Shown: piece after piece, positions 6,670 through 14,467 of the stretch
Layout of the letters: each line of letters starts with the position of its first letter
Position numbering within the stretch: the first letter of the stretch is position 1
From: an uncultured Anaerobutyricum sp.
Lineage (GTDB): Bacteria > Bacillota > Clostridia > Lachnospirales > Lachnospiraceae
DNA length: 16,245 nucleotides
Assembly: GCF_934307085.1 (NCBI RefSeq)
Contig: NZ_CAKRCF010000054.1
Coordinates: 1-16,245, forward strand
Direction: 5' to 3'
Position numbers and translations under genes: made by a program
The notes under the pieces: generated by a model
Databases searched by the model: none
Seen by the model: only the letters and a program-made list of their open reading frames with translations
Told to the model about the DNA's origin: nothing

Positions 6670-7122
6670 ATGCCAAAAACAAAGTTACAGAACGTTATTT
6701 TCACAATTATCATGGCTTTTGTCATGGTCTACGCAATGGTTTGCTATAATATCGCGATTGATAAGGGTGGTATGAGCAATCAGATTTTCTTACTTGCATT
6801 CCACGAAATGCCTATCATGTGGCCAGTAGCATTTATTTTAGAGTTTTTTGTTGTAGAGAAATTATCTAAATTTCTTGCATTCCGCATTGTATCTCCAACA
6901 GATAAGCCAATCTTTATTATACTGGCGATTTCATCTATGATTGTCTGCTTAATGTGCCCTACAATGAGTCTTATTGCAACAATTTTATTTAAACATCCAG
7001 GAAAAGAAATTATTGCAGTATGGTTACAGACAACAGCGATGAACTTCCCAATGGCACTTTGCTGGCAGATTTTCTTTGCGGGACCACTGGTAAGAAATGT
7101 GTTCGGAAAATTTATGAAATAG
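6670..7122 (+). CDS. DUF2798-type small integral membrane protein
   Basis: A 150-residue protein with four hydrophobic segments (about residues 9-27, 47-65, 79-100 and 112-135) and little else. The start MPKTKLQNVIFTIIMAF followed by VYAMVCYN, and the later repeat of the same pattern around PIFIILAISSMIVCLMCPTMS, fit the DUF2798 family, in which one unit has two helices and longer members hold two units. The function of the family is unknown. GGGAGG lies 9 bases before ATG. It is followed by a strong terminator and preceded by a long leader, so it is probably transcribed alone. The family call rests on memory of its typical N-terminus. Confidence 0.75.
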   Translation: MPKTKLQNVIFTIIMAFVMVYAMVCYNIAIDKGGMSNQIFLLAFHEMPIMWPVAFILEFFVVEKLSKFLAFRIVSPTDKPIFIILAISSMIVCLMCPTMSLIATILFKHPGKEIIAVWLQTTAMNFPMALCWQIFFAGPLVRNVFGKFMK

Positions 7123-7164
7123 ATTCTAAGTTAATTCAGGAAAAAAACGGACTATTCCGTGAAA

Positions 7165-7267
7165 TAAAATAATCTCTATTTATGACTTTAGCTGTGGCAG
7201 TTTGAATACGAGCATGTAAGCGAGCTTTCAAATCTTGTTTTGAGGTCACAAATAGGGATTATTTTTT
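7165..7267 (+). terminator. Long-stem terminator after the DUF2798-type gene
   Basis: Bases 7165-7185 pair with 7245-7265 over 21 positions, with one G-U pair and one mismatch, and TTTTTT follows or overlaps the end (7262-7267). The loop of about 60 bases holds a further stem, TTTGAA (7201-7206) with TTCAAA (7227-7232). It is larger than a usual intrinsic terminator. The gene-free stretch 7123-7461 otherwise holds only a 5-bp hairpin (7146-7150 with 7155-7159) and the promoter at 7367. Confidence 0.65.
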
Positions 7268-7366
7268 ATTGATTTAAAGGGTTCTGTGCAGTAGAAGAAC
7301 TAAATGTATTAAATAAAATAACCAAATTGTCATAGAATAAGTATAAAATTTTGTTAAATCCTATTA

Positions 7367-7395
7367 TTGGAAAATGTCAATTAAAATGGTATCAT
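7367..7395 (+). promoter_or_regulatory. Promoter of the small secreted protein gene
   Basis: TTGGAA (7367-7372), a 17-base spacer and TATCAT (7390-7395) preceded by TGG, an extended -10. Predicted start near 7402, about 60 bases before ATG. Confidence 0.45.
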
Positions 7396-7461
7396 AGGGA
7401 CTGCAAAATTAAGGACAAGAGTATTTACATTAGAGAGAGACAGAAAGGAGATACTATTAAT

Positions 7462-7908
7462 ATGAAAATAATTTTCAGAAATATAGGAATTATGGCGGTG
7501 TTTTCATGTTTTGTATTATTACTTGCATTATCTTACAAAGGAAAATACGTGCAGGCAGAGAATAAAAATATAACAAGAGCAGAGGATTCTACATTAGATG
7601 AATATGGAAACAGAGTGGAAGCAAGCCATATTACTATCGAGAATACATCTCCATTTGAATTAAAAAATGTTCAGGTAAAGTTTAATGGAGAGAAAACAGT
7701 AAAGAATATCTTTGTTGAAAAAGATGGCAAGGCGACTGTAAAGCTGCCAAAAACAGATAAGCCGATTGTGAAAATAGAAATCGAAGGAACAACATCCTAT
7801 GGAAAGAAATTTACGAACTTCTTCAGTGGATGTATCAGCAACAAATCCTGCATTGTTGTATATCTAACAGAAACAATGGATTTAGGAGTAACAGCAAATA
7901 TTGAATAA
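7462..7908 (+). CDS. Small secreted protein of unknown function
   Basis: A 148-residue protein started at MKIIFRNIGI, where AGAAAGGAG precedes ATG; the open frame reaches 37 codons further up but has no site there, and a promoter candidate lies within that extension. Residues 1-32 look like a signal peptide: basic start, hydrophobic 8-24, likely cleavage after VQA. The mature part is rich in alternating hydrophobic and charged residues (HITIENTSPFELKNVQVKFNG, cut here in prose after VQV) and looks like an all-beta domain. Two cysteines near the end (GCISNKSC, C-x5-C) could form a disulfide. No cell-wall anchor is seen. It is followed after 80 bp by a SulP transporter that has its own promoter, so a functional link is only possible. 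I do not recognise the family. Confidence 0.7.
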   Translation: MKIIFRNIGIMAVFSCFVLLLALSYKGKYVQAENKNITRAEDSTLDEYGNRVEASHITIENTSPFELKNVQVKFNGEKTVKNIFVEKDGKATVKLPKTDKPIVKIEIEGTTSYGKKFTNFFSGCISNKSCIVVYLTETMDLGVTANIE

Positions 7909-7921
7909 AGAATAATCTTCC

Positions 7922-7950
7922 TTTACAATACACCGATAATCTTCTATATT
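7922..7950 (+). promoter_or_regulatory. Promoter of the SulP transporter gene
   Basis: TTTACA (7922-7927), a 17-base spacer and TATATT (7945-7950), each one base off consensus. The predicted start near 7957 leaves a leader of about 32 bases and excludes the ATG at 7953 as a start. Confidence 0.6.
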
Positions 7951-7988
7951 ATATGGTAAGTTGTGCAGAAAGGAAGGACATACTATTT

Positions 7989-10229
7989 ATGAAGATTTCT
8001 TTATTCCCTACGTTGAAGAATTATAAAAAAGAATATTTAGGAAAAGACATCGCAGCAGGTATCATGATAGCGGCGGTTTCTATTCCTATCTCTATGGGAT
8101 ATGCGGAAGTATCGGGATTGCCGGCAGTTTTTGGGCTGTACGGCTCGGTGCTTCCTATTTTATTTTTTGCACTTTTTTCAACATCGCCCCAGTTTATATT
8201 TGGGGTAGATGCAGCACCAGCGGCCATTGCAGGAGCAGCACTGGCAAGTCTTGGTATTGAGAGTGGAAGTGCCGATGCACTCCGGTATATTTCGGTTATC
8301 GCATTATTTGTTGGTTTGTGGCTGCTCCTATTTTATTTTTTGAAAGCAGGCAAACTGGTCACATTTATCTCAACTCCGGTTATGGGCGGATTTATCAGTG
8401 GAATTGCGTTGACGATTATTTTGATGCAGATTCCGAAAATTATGGGCGGTAAGTCCGGTTCAGGTGAGCTTCCGGAACTGTTAAAACACTTGTATGAGAC
8501 AGCACAACATATTAACTGGGTTTCAGTAGCATTAGGTGTAGGTGCACTGGTAATTCTTATTATTTCAAAGAAAGTTATGCCAAAGTTTCCGATGGCGGTT
8601 GTGATTATGGCATTAGGAATGATTGCGACGATGGTATTCCATGTAGACAGGTACGGAGTTACTTTGCTGGCAAAAGTTGAGCCAGGACTTCCGAAGCTTA
8701 TTTTACCAGATATTTTTCAGGTAGATTTAAGTCACACAGCAGGTCGGGGTCTGATGATTGCAGTCGTTGTTATGGCAGAAACTTTACTTTCTGAAAATAA
8801 TTTTGCATCAAAAAATGGTTATAAAATTGATGATAATAAAGAAATTCTTGCCTGTGCAGCGGGAAACATTGTCTCTGCATTTGCAGGAAGCTGTCCGGTA
8901 AATGGCAGTATATCAAGAACATCAATGAATGAGCAGTTTGGAGGTAAGACACAGGCGGTTTCAATTACAGCGGCAATTTCCATGGTAGCAGTTCTTTTAT
9001 TTGCTGCAGGATTTATTGGATATTTGCCTGTTCCAGTTCTGACAGCGATAGTTATTTCTGCATTAATGAATGTTGTGGAATGGCATTTGGCAGTCCGATT
9101 ATTCAAAGTAAGCCGCAAAGAATTTTATATATTTGTGGCTGCCTGTATGGCAGTGCTGTTCCTTGGAACAATTTATGGTGTAATCATTGGAATTATGCTT
9201 TCCTTTGTGGCAGTAGTTATCAGAGAAACAAATCCACCGAGAACATTTCTTGGAGGAATTCCTGGAAGAGATGGTTTTTACGATTTAAATAAAAACCACT
9301 ATGCACATCCGATTGAAAATACAGTAATTTATCGATTTAATGCAAGCCTTTTCTTTGCAAACAGTAAGCTGTTTCAGGAAGATATTGAAAATCATATAAA
9401 AGAGGATACGAAAGTAGTAATTGTGGATGCAGGAACAATCACCAATATTGATATTACAGCAGCCGATACACTTCTCTTGCTGAAAAATAATCTGGAGAAA
9501 AAAGGAATCGCTTTCTACATTACAGAGCATATGCAGGGGCTTAACACACAGTTCAGAAATCTTGGAATGGGTTCTTTGATAGAAGAAGGCTGTGTAAGAC
9601 GAACAATCACGGCAGCCCTTTTAGATTCTGGACTACAGAAGCCTTTTCCATTAGAAGGTGTTCCGGTAGATTTGCAGGAAAATTTAAGAGAATTACAGGA
9701 AAATGTAGAAAAAACATTATCAGCATATAAACACAATACAAAAAATATAGAAAAAATAAAAAAGACATTGTGGCTTCATACGCTTCCTGCAGAGGAAGAA
9801 AATACACTCGAAGAATTTGCCTGGGCATTTGGTGAAGATACGGTAAATGAAATCGAAAAACGAGTACATCAGGTGATTTCTCATTTACATCACTGGCCGG
9901 AAATCGAAGCAATCTCTGAAGGCGGACTTTCAAAACAGATGTGGGCATGGCATAATCTTGGAGTTATTGATGAGGACGAAGTGCTTCGAAGAATGGAACT
10001 TCATTTAGATGAACTCTCAGCAAATCTTGAGGAAGATAAAAATAAACAGCTTATTTTCCAGATGATTGAGAAACGCCGTCAGCATCTTGAAATGGAATTA
10101 AAACGAGAAAATCCAGAAATTTGGCAGAAGTTAGTAGAAAGCAGGGAACATTTAGAAAGAAGACTTGAAAAACAGAATCCAGAAGCAGCAAAAAGGTTAC
10201 ATGAATTAGAAGAAAAATTTCTGGGATAG
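7989..10229 (+). CDS. SulP (SLC26-type) anion transporter with STAS domain and long C-terminal tail
   Basis: A 746-residue membrane protein, started at MKISLFPTLKNY behind AAAGGAAGG. The SulP core covers roughly residues 15-420, with the family signature DIAAGIMIAAVSIPISMGYA, then SGLPAVFGLYGS, and NGSISRTSMNEQFGGKTQ before the last helices. SulP proteins move sulfate, bicarbonate or other anions. A STAS domain follows at about 443-545 (VVIVDAGTITNIDITAADTL); the residue equivalent to the phosphorylated serine of SpoIIAA appears to be threonine or alanine here. Beyond it lies an extra region, about 550-746, rich in Glu, Lys and Leu with His/Trp pairs (LHHWPEIEAI, MWAWHNLG) and an end predicted to be helical or coiled coil. 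Usual bacterial SulP proteins end soon after STAS. The transported anion is not determinable. Confidence 0.9.
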   Translation: MKISLFPTLKNYKKEYLGKDIAAGIMIAAVSIPISMGYAEVSGLPAVFGLYGSVLPILFFALFSTSPQFIFGVDAAPAAIAGAALASLGIESGSADALRYISVIALFVGLWLLLFYFLKAGKLVTFISTPVMGGFISGIALTIILMQIPKIMGGKSGSGELPELLKHLYETAQHINWVSVALGVGALVILIISKKVMPKFPMAVVIMALGMIATMVFHVDRYGVTLLAKVEPGLPKLILPDIFQVDLSHTAGRGLMIAVVVMAETLLSENNFASKNGYKIDDNKEILACAAGNIVSAFAGSCPVNGSISRTSMNEQFGGKTQAVSITAAISMVAVLLFAAGFIGYLPVPVLTAIVISALMNVVEWHLAVRLFKVSRKEFYIFVAACMAVLFLGTIYGVIIGIMLSFVAVVIRETNPPRTFLGGIPGRDGFYDLNKNHYAHPIENTVIYRFNASLFFANSKLFQEDIENHIKEDTKVVIVDAGTITNIDITAADTLLLLKNNLEKKGIAFYITEHMQGLNTQFRNLGMGSLIEEGCVRRTITAALLDSGLQKPFPLEGVPVDLQENLRELQENVEKTLSAYKHNTKNIEKIKKTLWLHTLPAEEENTLEEFAWAFGEDTVNEIEKRVHQVISHLHHWPEIEAISEGGLSKQMWAWHNLGVIDEDEVLRRMELHLDELSANLEEDKNKQLIFQMIEKRRQHLEMELKRENPEIWQKLVESREHLERRLEKQNPEAAKRLHELEEKFLG

Positions 10230-10235
10230 ACAGAC

Positions 10236-10442
10236 GAAAATCGAAATACCATCTCTGGGCTGTAGTCGCTGTGAGGAGAAGTATTCTATAAAAAGCCCCT
10301 TATTAAAATTATTGATTTTGACTCCGTTGTAAAAAACACAAAAGTCGCAAAATTAATAATTTTAATAAGGGGCTTTTCTAACGTAGGCTGTCTTCTCTTA
10401 GCTCTGAAGCCGCAGATTGGGGTATAGAGTGCTTCGATTTTC
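10236..10442. repeat. Nested imperfect palindrome of about 207 bp
   Basis: The outer blocks GAAAATCGAA (10236-10245) and TTCGATTTTC (10433-10442) are exact inverses. Moving inward, ATACC (10246-10250) matches GGTAT (10421-10425), and GAGAAG (10276-10281) matches CTTCTC (10392-10397), with further partial similarity between them. The centre is the long perfect hairpin at 10291-10377. The whole gap after the SulP gene can thus fold into one long rod. It starts 7 bases past the stop codon. No coding potential is seen. It may be a palindromic repeat element, a structured 3' UTR, or an oversized terminator. Confidence 0.6.
10291..10377 (+). terminator. Long perfect hairpin, probable terminator of the SulP gene
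   Basis: Bases 10291-10313 and 10355-10377 are exact inverses over 23 bp (AAAAGCCCCTTATTAAAATT and three more), and pairing continues inward through ATTTTG (10315-10320) with CAAAAT (10348-10353) and TTGT with ACAA near the tip. The arm ends in GGGGCTTTTCTA, a short U-tract. Stem length is well beyond a normal intrinsic terminator. Confidence 0.6.
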
Positions 10443-10475
10443 TGACTTTGGCTACATTAAAATCAGAAATTTTTT
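10439..10475 (+). terminator. Weak second terminator candidate
   Basis: TTTCTGA (10439-10445) pairs with TCAGAAA (10463-10469), with TTTTTT directly after (10470-10475). The 7-bp AT-rich stem and 17-base loop make it weak; it could back up the larger hairpin. Confidence 0.3.
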
Positions 10476-10539
10476 ATAATTGCTGTGGAAGAGTGGGGAA
10501 GCGTCTCCCTTGCCTGCGACAATTGCATTTCATAATTTC

Positions 10540-10569
10540 TTGAAAATTTTAACACAGAATGTCCATATT
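10540..10569 (+). promoter_or_regulatory. Possible promoter of the beta-helix lipoprotein gene
   Basis: TTGAAA (10540-10545), an 18-base spacer and CATATT (10564-10569, 4 of 6). A CATAAT at 10588-10593 is an alternative -10 but lacks a -35. The rest of 10476-10665 shows only a short AATTG/CAATT pairing and the ribosome binding site. Confidence 0.3.
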
Positions 10570-10665
10570 TTTCCCATATCATTTAGGCATAATAAAGATA
10601 GCAATGCAGATGCATAAAACAAAGATGCAGCCTTAGAGATAGTGGTGAGAAAGGATGATGTGCTT

Positions 10666-12600
10666 ATGAGAAAATATAAAGCAGGTGCGGTGATAGCATT
10701 GAGTTTGGTAATGGGAGTTTCGATGTTAAGTGGATGTGGCACAGGAACTTCTTCGAGTAGCTCAGAGACAACGACAGAAGCAGCTTCAAGTTCAAAATCT
10801 TCTTCTACAGATAACGAAGAGAATAAGGTTTATGGTATAGTTAAATCAGTAAGTTCTGATAGTGTTACGATTGAGGTTGGAACATTGAAAGAACAGAGTA
10901 AACCAGATGATAAACAATCTATGATTACTACAACTGGCGAGATAAAGACAATCACTTTGACAAGTAGTACAAAGGTATCACAGGAGATGCCGGGTAATCT
11001 TCCACAGGGTGGTGGACAGGGAAATGGTCAGCAGCCTCCACAGCAGAATGGTTCTGGTAATAGTAACACAAATAATAGCACAAATAACAATAATGCAGAT
11101 GGAAGAGATTCTGGTAGCAATAGTAATTCAGGCAGCGACAATTCATCACAGAGTAAAGAATTATCTGTCAGTGATTTAAAGGAAAATGATGAAGTTTGTA
11201 TCACATTGGATTCTGATGGCAGTGCTTCTGAAATCAGTCTTTTATCTGGTGGAGGTCCTGGTGGAGAAAATGGTGGTGCACCACAGGGAGGTGGACAGTC
11301 TGCAGCTCCGACAAGCTATACTTCTGCCACAGAGTACAGTGAGGATAAAACGACAACAGGAAAGACATATTCATCTACTGGAACTGATGAAAATGCAGTT
11401 CATGTAACAGATGGTGCCAAGGTAACTTTAAAGGATGCAACAGTTTCCCGTGAATCTGAGGATAGTCAGGGTGGGGATAGTTCTAGTTTCTATGGAATTG
11501 GAGCAGCAGTACTCACAACAGATGGAATTTCCTATATCAGCGGGAGCAACATAACAACGAATGCAAATGGTGGTGCTGGCATTTTCTCTTATGGAGATGG
11601 AACCACTTATGTGTCTGATACAACAATCAGTACGAAAAAGGATACCTCCGGTGGACTTCATGTAGCTGGTGGCGGCAAGTTATTTGCCTGGAATGTAACA
11701 GCTACGACGCAGGGCGAATCTTCCGCAGCAATCCGAAGTGACAGGGGTGGCGGAACAATGGTAGTAGATGGAGGAACTTATACTTCCAATGGAACAGGTT
11801 CTCCAGCGGTATACAGCACAGCAGATATTGCAGTTCACAATGCAGATTTGACGGCAAATAATTCAGAAAGTGTATGTATTGAAGGTTTAAATTCTTTACG
11901 ATTATTTGATTGCAATCTGACAGGTAATATGAAAGACGATTCCCAGAATGACTGTACATGGAATGTAATTTTATACCAGAGTATGTCCGGTGATTCTGAA
12001 GTTGGTAACAGTACTTTTGAAATGGATGGTGGTACGTTGACTGCCAAAAATGGAGGCATGTTCTACACAACGAATACAGAATCTACAATCCGTCTTTCAA
12101 ATGTAGACATTACCTACGCAAAAGATAATGACTTTTTCTTAAAATGTACAGGAAATAGTAACCAACGTGGATGGGGAACATCCGGTGCGAATGGAGCAGA
12201 TTGTAACTTTACAGCAGATAATCAGAAAATGGAAGGGGATGTTATCTGGGACAGTATCAGCCAGTTAGATTTCTATATGTCTAATGGAAGCTCATTAAAA
12301 GGTGCAGTGACAGATGATGAGAGTAACGCCGGTGATGGCGGAAGTGGGTATTGCAACTTTTACATTGCAAAAGGCTGTACTTGGACAGTAACAGGGGATA
12401 GCACGTTAACAAATCTTTATAATGCGGGAACAATTGTGGATAATGATGGGAAAACAGTTACGATTAAGGGAACGGATGGAACCGTATATGTAAAGGGTGA
12501 CAGTGAATATACAATTACAGTTTCTTCTTATTCTACAAAGGCAGATATGTCTGGAATGACAGATGCATCTGCATGGAAAGACTACGAAAAGTCAAAATAG
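10666..12600 (+). CDS. Secreted lipoprotein with right-handed beta-helix-like repeats
   Basis: A 644-residue protein started at MRKYKAGAVI, behind GAGAAAGGA; an in-frame GTG eight codons earlier lacks a site. A lipobox, LSGC, puts the lipid-modified cysteine at residue 24. A Ser/Thr-rich spacer (25-53) would cross the wall. A small beta domain follows, VYGIVKSVSSDSVTIEVG (55-72) to LTSSTKVS (98-105), then continues as LSVSDLKENDEVCITLDSDG (166-185); between the halves sits a low-complexity Gly/Gln/Asn/Ser insert (about 107-164). From about 215 to the end come repeated turns such as VHVTDGAKVTLKDATV, SYISGSNIT, TMVVDGGTYTSNG and NSTFEMDGGTLTAKNGG, the pattern of a parallel beta helix. Such folds often bind or cleave polysaccharides, but no catalytic signature is visible. 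An adhesin or carbohydrate-binding role is a guess. Confidence 0.8.
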   Translation: MRKYKAGAVIALSLVMGVSMLSGCGTGTSSSSSETTTEAASSSKSSSTDNEENKVYGIVKSVSSDSVTIEVGTLKEQSKPDDKQSMITTTGEIKTITLTSSTKVSQEMPGNLPQGGGQGNGQQPPQQNGSGNSNTNNSTNNNNADGRDSGSNSNSGSDNSSQSKELSVSDLKENDEVCITLDSDGSASEISLLSGGGPGGENGGAPQGGGQSAAPTSYTSATEYSEDKTTTGKTYSSTGTDENAVHVTDGAKVTLKDATVSRESEDSQGGDSSSFYGIGAAVLTTDGISYISGSNITTNANGGAGIFSYGDGTTYVSDTTISTKKDTSGGLHVAGGGKLFAWNVTATTQGESSAAIRSDRGGGTMVVDGGTYTSNGTGSPAVYSTADIAVHNADLTANNSESVCIEGLNSLRLFDCNLTGNMKDDSQNDCTWNVILYQSMSGDSEVGNSTFEMDGGTLTAKNGGMFYTTNTESTIRLSNVDITYAKDNDFFLKCTGNSNQRGWGTSGANGADCNFTADNQKMEGDVIWDSISQLDFYMSNGSSLKGAVTDDESNAGDGGSGYCNFYIAKGCTWTVTGDSTLTNLYNAGTIVDNDGKTVTIKGTDGTVYVKGDSEYTITVSSYSTKADMSGMTDASAWKDYEKSK

Positions 12601-12706
12601 AATGGCGAAAGTGTTATGGAAATATTGCACATCATAAATCAAAATTATATAATTAAAAAAAACAATGATTAAGAAAAATTAATAACAGTATTTGTGATTT
12701 TTAGTG

Positions 12707-12712
12707 TATAAT
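12707..12712 (+). promoter_or_regulatory. -10 box of the FAD oxidoreductase gene
   Basis: A consensus TATAAT with TG close before it lies 61 bases ahead of ATG. No good -35 is present at 16-18 bases. The gap after the lipoprotein gene shows no clear terminator. Confidence 0.4.
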
Positions 12713-12773
12713 AGAAAATATTAAAGAGGAGATAGAGATAATTTAGAGAAATACATTAGCAGGAGGATAAAGT

Positions 12774-14006
12774 ATGTCAAATTCTATATGGAGTGTTGGC
12801 AGTAAAATACAGATACCTCAATATGAGAAACTGAAACAGATTAAAAAAGCAGATGTTACAATCGTTGGAGGTGGCTTATGCGGAATACTGTGCGCTTATT
12901 TTTTAAAAGATACTGGTGTGAAATGTATACTTCTTGAAGAAAACAGGATTGGAGAGGGAGAGATAAGTAATGCCATGGCACAAGTTACGTCACAACATGG
13001 CATTATGTACAGTCAGCTTATGGAAACTCACGGAAAGGAAATGGCAGCAATGTATCTTCAGGCGAATCAGACTGCCCTTATGAAGTACAAAGAACTGTCG
13101 GAATCTATTGCATGTGATTTTGAGGAGAAAAGTTCATATGTATATTCTAAAGAGAATCGCAACAAAATAGAAAAAGAAGTACTAGCAGCAAATATGCTTG
13201 GAATGAAGGCCGAGTTTGCAGATACTCCAGATCTTCCATTTGAGACAGTAGGAGCAGTTCATTTCCCCAATCAGGCACAGCTTAATCCTAAGAAGCTTAT
13301 TGCCGGTCTGATGAAAGAGGTAGATGCATCTAAGGATATACAGATTTATGAAGGAATGAAAGTTGATGAATGGATGAAGGGAACAACATGGAGTGAGATT
13401 CATGCAACAATCCCTCAGAATATTATATGTGCATCTCATTTTCCTTTTTATAATAAGGCGGGTCAGTACAACAGTAAGTTATATAAAGAATCTGCTTATA
13501 TTGTTGCCTTAGAAGGGGTGGAGCAGTTAAACGGGATGTATGCAGATGAAAAAAAGACAGGATTACAGCTCCGTAGTTATGGTGATTTACTATTAATGGC
13601 AGGAGGAGTTTGCCGAATTGGAAAGAGAAGCCGAGGTCAGGGATGGAATCAGCTAAAAAGAGCGGCAGAGCAATATTATCCGGCAGCAACAGAGAAAGCA
13701 CATTGGGAAGTGCAGGAATGTATGAGTGTAGATGGAATTCCATATATAGGAGCGTATTCGGGAAAGACTCCTAATCTTTATGTAGCAACGGGATTTAATG
13801 GCTGGGGAATGACATTAGCAATGTCTGCAGCTCTTTTGTTAACAGATATTATTTTAAATGGCGAGAAGGGAAAAGGAGCAACAGAAACTTATCCATGGGG
13901 AGAAGTTTTTTATCCAGGACGAAAAGTTTTATTACCACAATATATTTTCACCGCAAAGGAAGGTTTGTTAAAAATGTTGACATCAGGATTAAAAAATAGA
14001 AAATAA
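12774..14006 (+). CDS. FAD-dependent oxidoreductase (DAO family), YhfW-like without Rieske domain
   Basis: A 410-residue cytoplasmic flavoprotein. Near the start, VTIVGGGLCGILCAYFL (28-44) is the dinucleotide fold with G32-x-G34-x-x-G37, and LLEEN ends the second strand. TSQHGIMYSQLMETHG, ICASHFPFYNKAGQYNSKLY and NLYVATGFNGWGMTLAMSAA closely follow the layout of YhfW-type proteins, which join a D-amino-acid-oxidase-like flavin domain to a C-terminal Rieske 2Fe-2S domain. Here the protein ends about 50 residues after the last flavin-binding segment, and the C-x-H and C-x2-H iron ligands are absent. The frame closes at a normal stop and the next promoter begins 5 bases on, so this is a short form rather than a visible frameshift. 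GGAGG sits 8 bases before ATG. The substrate is unknown. Confidence 0.85.
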   Translation: MSNSIWSVGSKIQIPQYEKLKQIKKADVTIVGGGLCGILCAYFLKDTGVKCILLEENRIGEGEISNAMAQVTSQHGIMYSQLMETHGKEMAAMYLQANQTALMKYKELSESIACDFEEKSSYVYSKENRNKIEKEVLAANMLGMKAEFADTPDLPFETVGAVHFPNQAQLNPKKLIAGLMKEVDASKDIQIYEGMKVDEWMKGTTWSEIHATIPQNIICASHFPFYNKAGQYNSKLYKESAYIVALEGVEQLNGMYADEKKTGLQLRSYGDLLLMAGGVCRIGKRSRGQGWNQLKRAAEQYYPAATEKAHWEVQECMSVDGIPYIGAYSGKTPNLYVATGFNGWGMTLAMSAALLLTDIILNGEKGKGATETYPWGEVFYPGRKVLLPQYIFTAKEGLLKMLTSGLKNRK

Positions 14007-14010
14007 GACA

Positions 14011-14039
14011 TTGACAAATATTTTTAATAGTGCTACCAT
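14011..14039 (+). promoter_or_regulatory. Promoter of thrS
   Basis: A perfect TTGACA (14011-14016), a 17-base spacer and TACCAT (14034-14039) preceded by TGC, an extended -10. Predicted start is near 14046, at the beginning of the T-box leader. Confidence 0.75.
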
Positions 14040-14045
14040 ACATTC

Positions 14046-14337
14046 GAAACAGAGAAAAGCAATGAAGGAAAAGAGTAATATATCATAATCATACAGAGAG
14101 AGTAACAATTGCTGAGAGTTATTTATGAGGAAATATATGAAAACCATTCCTGAGCTGCAATGCGAAAAGAAGTATTTGAAGATACATATATTTTTTAATA
14201 TTTCATAAGTGTTGCCGTATGCCTGCGTTAAGGGATAGGATTTAATTTGTAGAATCTGAAGTGAAATTATAAGGTGGAACCGTGTATTTAATGCACCCTT
14301 AGATTATAGTTATGCTGTAATCTGTGGGTGCTTTTTT
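14046..14337 (+). ncRNA. T-box riboswitch, threonine-specific (ACC specifier)
   Basis: This leader senses uncharged tRNA-Thr and lets transcription proceed into thrS when charging is low. The parts are in canonical order: AGCAATGAAGGAAAAGAGTA (Stem I start with the loop-E GAGTA), CAGAGAGAG (the AG bulge), then GAAAACCATTCCTGAGCTG, in which ACC at 14143-14145 is the specifier codon for threonine, followed by the usual purine. The conserved T-box is AAGGTGGAACCGTG (14271-14284), one or two bases off AGGGTGGNACCGCG, and pairs with the tRNA acceptor end. The terminator follows at once. The 5' boundary is inferred from the promoter. The gene-free stretch from 14338 to 14467 holds only the thrS ribosome binding site. 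Confidence 0.93.
14293..14337 (+). terminator. T-box terminator
   Basis: GCACCC (14293-14298) pairs with GGGTGC (14326-14331) and AGATTA (14301-14306) with TAATCT (14318-14323). TTTTTT follows (14332-14337). The first arm overlaps the region that pairs with the T-box in the antiterminator. Confidence 0.9.
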
Positions 14338-14467
14338 GATATAAATTAAAAGTAAGACATTTAGACTTTTTAATCAAATATGTTTTGGTTGTAAGCTGCA
14401 GCGGTCTATATTCATTACTATTAACGTTCCCAAATCAGATTCGTTCTTATTTTGGAGGTAAAAGAAA

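Noticed and set aside
9515..9948. Overlapping minus-strand frames under the SulP tail (9515-9736 and 9607-9948)
   Set aside because: They lie antisense to the plus-strand SulP frame, which runs unbroken through the region, and lack start signals. They do not suggest that the tail is a separate gene.
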